From Solwaraspora sp. WMMA2065 (lineage in GTDB: Bacteria > Actinomycetota > Actinomycetes > Mycobacteriales > Micromonosporaceae), in contig NZ_CP128361.1 in NCBI RefSeq assembly GCF_030345075.1, positions 4,464,001-4,528,000 of the forward strand: a DNA stretch of 64,000 nucleotides, written 5' to 3'. The translations under genes were made by a program, and so were the position numbers. Positions 59,935-64,000 of this stretch are shown piece by piece (the stretch's first letter is position 1; the number at the start of each line of letters is the position of its first letter). The notes under the pieces are model-generated. The model worked only from the letters and a program-made list of their open reading frames with translations, was not told the DNA's origin and searched no databases.

Positions 59935-61025
59935 CACCGGCCTGCCCTGGGAGCTGTCCCGGGCGGGTTCGTGGTGTCGAGGGTGGCGGTGGCCGCGGCG
60001 TGGGCGAGGACGGACTGGGCGGTGGTAGTGAGGCCGAGTCGGTTCCAGTGGAAGACCAGATGGTGGGCGAGGACGTCGCGCAGTCCCCGGCGGAGCGCGC
60101 CAGTGCGCGCGAGGCGGGTCAGGGCGGCGCCGGTGTCGTGTGCGGCGGTCAGCCACGGGTCGACCTGACCGGTCAGGTCCCGGTCGGCGGTGTGGGTGAC
60201 GGCCTGTCGGGGGTCGAGGGTGAGGGTGTGGTGGACCTTGGCGGTGATCTGGGGGAACCGGCCGGGGTCGTGGTGGTCAGGGTACAGCGGCCGCATGGCT
60301 GTCACCCGGTGCCAGATGTCTCCTTGTTCGTGCCAGTCCTGGTCGGCGGCGCGTAGCAGGGTGCCGCAGAGCAGCAGGGACAGTTCCCGGGGGCCGAGCG
60401 TCGGGGCCTGTTGCTGGCGTCGGGTGTGGCGGTGGTGCAGGTAGGTGAGGATGTGGGTGCTGTCGGCGTGGAAGAAGCGGTGGGCCACGGCCATGGCGGC
60501 GTGTCCGCCGAAGGCGTGGGTTTCGGGTTCGTAGACGCCGGCGGACCAGCCGGTGATCGACCCGTGTGATGCCAGGCCGTCGAGCAGGCGGGTCACGAAG
60601 GCTCGGAGCTGGTGCTGGTGGCGTCGGTCGGTGTGGAGTCGGAGCCGCCAGTACGGCGTTTTGCGGATGTACCACCAGGTGTGGAGGATGCCGGCTGTTT
60701 CGGCGTGGCGCAGGTGTGGTCCGAGGGCCGTGACGGCGGTGTGTTCGGCGGTGGGCGGGTCGGGGAATTCGATGTTGGCCTGGTACCAGGCGTGGTCGAT
60801 GGGTGTGGTGAGGGCGGCGCGGCCGGCGGTCTGGTACCGCTCGGCGGCGTCGATGAGGTCGGCGATGGGGACCGGGACGCGGGCCGCGGCGGTCGCCGCT
60901 GGTGTGCCGGTGAGCAGGGCGAGCACCGCTGACTCCGGCACCAGTGCGGCGGTGTCCGGGTCGCCCTGCCGGTGCGCGGAGGGGTCCGGGTCGGTCGCGT
61001 GGGTGGTCAGGTGAGGAGCAGGCAT
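59934..61025 (-). CDS. Thiopeptide-type bacteriocin biosynthesis protein (SpaB_C)
   Basis: Encodes 363 residues; the ATG at 61025 lies 19 bases inside the end of lanC. The SpaB_C domain is visible by HAWYQANIEFPDPPTAEHTA, WWYIRKTPYWRLRLHTDRRH, ITGWSAGVYEPETHAFGGHA and MAVAHRFFHADSTHILTYLH. This domain eliminates glutamate from glutamylated Ser/Thr in class I lanthipeptide and thiopeptide pathways. A C-terminal helical part follows (LRDVLAHHLVFHWNRLGLTT). The partner LanB at 62248 also ends in a SpaB_C-like region, so the cluster has two such domains. Confidence 0.85.
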   Translation of the reverse strand: MPAPHLTTHATDPDPSAHRQGDPDTAALVPESAVLALLTGTPAATAAARVPVPIADLIDAAERYQTAGRAALTTPIDHAWYQANIEFPDPPTAEHTAVTALGPHLRHAETAGILHTWWYIRKTPYWRLRLHTDRRHQHQLRAFVTRLLDGLASHGSITGWSAGVYEPETHAFGGHAAMAVAHRFFHADSTHILTYLHHRHTRRQQQAPTLGPRELSLLLCGTLLRAADQDWHEQGDIWHRVTAMRPLYPDHHDPGRFPQITAKVHHTLTLDPRQAVTHTADRDLTGQVDPWLTAAHDTGAALTRLARTGALRRGLRDVLAHHLVFHWNRLGLTTTAQSVLAHAAATATLDTTNPPGTAPRAGR

Positions 61026-62251
61026 GCGTCCCAGTCCGAGGTTGGTGGGGTGCCGTGCGCGACTGCGGTCAGGGCGAGCGCGGCGCCGGTGCGGCCGTCG
61101 AGGAGGCCGTCGGCGGGGTGGTCGTCCATCGACAGATGGTGGAGGAGGCGGTCGGTGAGGTGGGGCAGGTGGGCGGCGACTGCCGGGGTGGTGGCGTCGA
61201 CGGCGGTGCGCCAGGTGGTCAGCAGGAGGCCGGCCCAGCCGTGGCAGAGGCTGGTGTCGGTGACGTGGTCCAGTTGGCGGGGGTCGGTGAGGCAGGCGGC
61301 GAGGGCGTGTTCGGCGAGGTGTCGGCGGTGGGTGTCTGCGGTGGCGAGGCCGGCGAGTTGTTGGGCGCGGGCGATGCCGGGGGTGCCGTAGCACCAGGAC
61401 GGGCGCAGCGGGCCGGTCTGGGTGGGCCGGTGGGTGCGGTGGTCCTGGGCGGTGATCCATTGGGGCCACCAAGCTTGGCCGTCGTGGTCGTGTTGGCACC
61501 AGGTGTCGAGCCAGTGGCAGATGCGGCCGATGGCGTCGAGGTGGCCGTCGACGGTGATGCCGCGTCGGGCGGCGTGTGCCAGGAGGGCAAGTGGGCCGGT
61601 GATGCCGTGGGCGAGGCCGAGGTTGGCGTGGCCGCCGGGGAACGCCGCCGAGGTGGCGGCGTGCGGGTCCTGGAAGGTCCACCAGCCCGGCCGGGTGACG
61701 CCGTCGTGGCGGATCGGTTCGGTGAGTCGCACGAGGTACGCCAGGACGCGGGCGAGGGCGTCGTCGCCGGGGGTGTGGCGCAGCAGGTGGGCGCCGATGC
61801 CGGTCAGCCCGCTGATGAGGTCGTACTCGGCCAGTGTCGGCAGCTGTCGGGCGGTGATGCGGTGCATCGCCTGGTCGACGCGGCGATGGGTGAGGGTGGC
61901 GACGGCACGGTCGAGGGCGTGTCGGGCGCCGGTGTAGCGGCCGCCGGTCGCGGTGGCGGTGAGGTGCAGGGCGTAGGCGATGGCGGGTGCGCCGCGGTAG
62001 AGGCTGCTGTCGGGGGTGGCGAGCACGCCGCCGTCGACGATCGTGGTCAGCCAGTGGTGCGCGGTGGCCCATGCGCCGGTGCCGGTGGCCGCGCGTTCGA
62101 TGTGCAGCAGGGCGGTTCCGACGGCGCCGTCGGCCAGGTTCTGGGCGTGTGCCGGCGGGGGCGGCGGGTCGGGCGGTGGTGTGAGGTGGTCGGCGACGGC
62201 GCGCGCCGCCGCGGCGGCGGGCCGTAGTACGGCCAGTGGGCTGGGCTTCAT
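61007..62251 (-). CDS. lanC: Lanthionine synthetase C-like cyclase
   Basis: Encodes 414 residues; the ATG at 62251 overlaps the lanB stop (ATGA). The LanC zinc ligands are Cys287 in RPSWCYGTPGIARAQ and Cys336-His337 in TSLCHGWAGLLLT, with GLAHGITGPLALLAHA (His in the GxxHG motif) and SLYRGAPAIAYALHL as further toroid motifs; WDACLLLT closes the protein. It forms thioether rings by adding Cys to dehydroalanine or dehydrobutyrine made by LanB. Length and motifs are complete, so it is probably active. Confidence 0.9.
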   Translation of the reverse strand: MKPSPLAVLRPAAAAARAVADHLTPPPDPPPPPAHAQNLADGAVGTALLHIERAATGTGAWATAHHWLTTIVDGGVLATPDSSLYRGAPAIAYALHLTATATGGRYTGARHALDRAVATLTHRRVDQAMHRITARQLPTLAEYDLISGLTGIGAHLLRHTPGDDALARVLAYLVRLTEPIRHDGVTRPGWWTFQDPHAATSAAFPGGHANLGLAHGITGPLALLAHAARRGITVDGHLDAIGRICHWLDTWCQHDHDGQAWWPQWITAQDHRTHRPTQTGPLRPSWCYGTPGIARAQQLAGLATADTHRRHLAEHALAACLTDPRQLDHVTDTSLCHGWAGLLLTTWRTAVDATTPAVAAHLPHLTDRLLHHLSMDDHPADGLLDGRTGAALALTAVAHGTPPTSDWDACLLLT

Positions 62252-64000
62252 TGTGGTGGGTCGGGGTGCAGGGCGGACCAGCGCAGGGCGGCGGCGCGCG
62301 CGAGCCGACGGGTCAGCCGTTCCCGGCCGGGGTCGATGCCGTGCACGCGGACGCTGTGCAGGTGCAGCAGGGACGCCAGGACGGGCAGCGGGTCGCGTTG
62401 TACGGCGAGGTGGCGACGGTAGTCGGCGAGCGCGGCGCGGCGCCGCTGCCATGCGGCCCACAGGGCGCCGGTGTCGTCAGCGGTGCGTAGCGCGGCCCAG
62501 TCGCCGCTGAGATCGGCAAGGCGGACGGCGGCGGTGAGGACGTCTCGCGGGGTGGGTGCGGTCTCGTTCGGCAGGCCGGTGGTGAGCCACCGCATCGCGG
62601 CGGCGGTGTCGCCGGTGAAGCCGACGGCGATGTCGACGAGACTGGCCGCGGCGAGTGCCGGCGCCCCGAGCGTGGACGACGAGACGATGTCCAGTTCGGC
62701 CAGGGCGGCGGCGGAGTCGGCGACGAAGACCTGCTCGGCGGCTGCCATCGCCGGGCCGTGGCCGTAGCGGCCGGTCTCCGGGTGGTAGGTGTCGAGCTGG
62801 AGCCGGGACAGCAGCCGCCGGCGGCGCAGCCGGGCGGCCCAGGCGCCGACCTGGGCGGCTGCGGGGCCGTAGGCGTCGGCGTGGGGCAGTCGTACCCGGA
62901 GCCGGACGTGGTGTTCGGGGTCGCGGTAGGGCAGGAACCACCACGGCAGTGGTGCGCCGGTGTCGGCGAACAGGTCGGGCACCTGCTGGAGGACGTCGGC
63001 GGTCCGGTCGGCGGCGGTGTACAGCTTCGCGTACAGCCAGGGTGAGTCGCCGGGCAGGTGCCCGTCGTCGCGGTCGGAGACCCGTATCCGGTCCAGGGCC
63101 GGCGTCGGCGTCGCCGGCGCGGTGGACGTCAACGCGACGGTGATCTCGTGGGCGTGGCCGTCGAGCCAGCCGAAGGCGTCAGCGGCGGGTGCTTCGTCGA
63201 GCCGGGCCTGGCCGTGCCGGTCGAGGTGGACCCGCAGCAGATCGGCGTGCAGGGGCTCGGTGAGGTCCAGCGGCAGCACGTTGTCCGCCTCCACCAGACA
63301 GACCCGGTCCGGCATCCGGAACCGGCGCCGCCACCCGGCGAACGCGTCACGCCACCGCCGTGGCGGCGTGTGCCGGGGCGGCAGATCGGCGGCGGTGAGC
63401 CGCCACCGGGCCGGGGCGAGCACGGTGCGGCCGTACCGCACGCGGGGCAGGAACGGCAACGCGTCCGCGACACCCCACGAGAACGGCATGTAGACCGCGG
63501 TGCGGGCGCGCGGCAGCTCGCACAGGAACCGGGCCATCGGATGGCTGAAGTGGCGGAACTCGACCGCGTTGAACACGGTCGGTTCGATCAGCGCCCCATG
63601 GCGCAGCGACACCAGGAACAACCCGTCGCTGTCGCCGCCGACGGCGAGGTCCATGACCCGCACCGGCCCGCCGCCGTCGGTGAACTCACCGACGGTCAGC
63701 AGCGTCGGCAACATCCGCGGGGCGCAGGCCAGGGGGTCCGACGACGCCCGCAGCGGCGGAACCGACAACTGGGCCGGCACCGCCCCACGGCGTACCGTCG
63801 CCACCGCCGCGTAGCCGGCGCGGAACCGGTCCCGGTCGACGGGGTCGAGCAGGTGCAGGAACCGGCCGGTGGTCGCCCCGGCGGCGCGGGCCGCCCCGGA
63901 CACCACCAGCGTGTACCGGTCCCGGCGCAGGGCCGCCACGCTCGCGGCATGAACCGCGACGAACAACTCCACATGCGGCGGCGGCCGCAGCAGCGGGTCG
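62248..64000 (-). CDS. lanB: Lantibiotic dehydratase LanB (5' end beyond the window)
   Basis: At least 583 residues; the frame is open to base 64000, so the N-terminal part is outside. Visible are the end of the Lant_dehydr_N domain (VPAQLSVPPLRASSDPLACA, FNAVEFRHFSHPMARFLCEL) and FLPRVRYGRTVLAPARWRL, then a SpaB_C elimination domain (SPWLYAKLYTAADRTADVLQ, WWFLPYRDPEHHVRLRVRLP, DTYHPETGRYGHGPAMAAAE). Class I LanB uses glutamyl-tRNA to glutamylate Ser/Thr of the precursor and then eliminates glutamate. The precursor gene should be upstream (beyond 64000), because no FxLD peptide is seen here. Confidence 0.9.
   Translation of the reverse strand, partial: DPLLRPPPHVELFVAVHAASVAALRRDRYTLVVSGAARAAGATTGRFLHLLDPVDRDRFRAGYAAVATVRRGAVPAQLSVPPLRASSDPLACAPRMLPTLLTVGEFTDGGGPVRVMDLAVGGDSDGLFLVSLRHGALIEPTVFNAVEFRHFSHPMARFLCELPRARTAVYMPFSWGVADALPFLPRVRYGRTVLAPARWRLTAADLPPRHTPPRRWRDAFAGWRRRFRMPDRVCLVEADNVLPLDLTEPLHADLLRVHLDRHGQARLDEAPAADAFGWLDGHAHEITVALTSTAPATPTPALDRIRVSDRDDGHLPGDSPWLYAKLYTAADRTADVLQQVPDLFADTGAPLPWWFLPYRDPEHHVRLRVRLPHADAYGPAAAQVGAWAARLRRRRLLSRLQLDTYHPETGRYGHGPAMAAAEQVFVADSAAALAELDIVSSSTLGAPALAAASLVDIAVGFTGDTAAAMRWLTTGLPNETAPTPRDVLTAAVRLADLSGDWAALRTADDTGALWAAWQRRRAALADYRRHLAVQRDPLPVLASLLHLHSVRVHGIDPGRERLTRRLARAAALRWSALHPDPPQ

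Noticed and set aside
1-64000. tRNA, rRNA or integrase attachment site
   Set aside because: No cloverleaf-like tRNA end, rRNA sequence or phage-type integrase gene was seen, so there is no evidence for an integrative island boundary inside the window.

Overview
The window comes from a high-GC actinobacterium. GTG starts, four-base start/stop overlaps, leaderless-looking promoters, an XRE-DUF5753/DUF397 pair and an FxLD-type lanthipeptide locus suggest Micromonosporaceae or a close relative; no rRNA, tRNA or taxonomic marker confirms this. It is accessory DNA: defence and conflict modules, two biosynthetic loci and an unusually dense layer of mobile elements, many nested or broken.

Layout. 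0-3.7 kb: relics (a frameshifted alpha/beta hydrolase, a frameshifted family gene, a small membrane protein). 3.7-9.2 kb: an intact translationally coupled four-gene operon (alpha/beta hydrolase, caspase-like peptidase, 777-residue scaffold, orphan NarL-type response regulator) followed by a perfect hairpin. 9.3-11.6 kb: an IS3 relic split by an IS110 element. 11.6-15.6 kb: defence genes, with a ComF-like phosphoribosyltransferase coupled to a DprA-like protein (ShosTA-like) and McrBC with a decapitated mcrB. 15.8-17 kb: relics and a small secreted protein. 17-23.3 kb: nested elements, an rve-type IS holding a group II intron (which holds an IS110 copy) and an IS3 copy.

23.9-35.4 kb: a putative small-molecule cluster read leftward (KamA radical SAM, JmjC/cupin oxygenase, SAM methyltransferase, PGM1-like ATP-grasp ligase, SET-domain protein, unknown 590-residue protein) with a divergent XRE/NB-ARC/TPR regulator. 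The SET gene is split by the second identical IS110 copy. The two copies share a CT core and carry a 247-nt leader with recognisable bridge-RNA guides.

35.4-49.4 kb: a conflict-system island. It has a SMODS-associated NUDIX (SNUC) gene split by IS1380, a decayed CHAT-TPR gene, a PHP phosphoesterase, a macrolide-phosphotransferase-like gene with a palindromic divergent promoter, and an intact module of CHAT-TPR protease, kinase-fold protein and divergent membrane protein. 49.4-51.4 kb: IS701, IS5 and IS1380 remains. 51.5-56.2 kb: two overlapping sigma-like factors (one has only region 2), small proteins, and an XRE/DUF5753 regulator opposite a frameshifted DUF397 gene. 56.9-64 kb: a class I FxLD-type lanthipeptide locus (LanB running off the end, LanC, SpaB_C-type protein, phosphotransferase, FxLD methyltransferase) interrupted by an IS110 fragment; its precursor is not visible and probably lies beyond base 64000.

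All boundaries, translations and motif calls were read by eye. Family names rest on recognised motifs, not on database searches.
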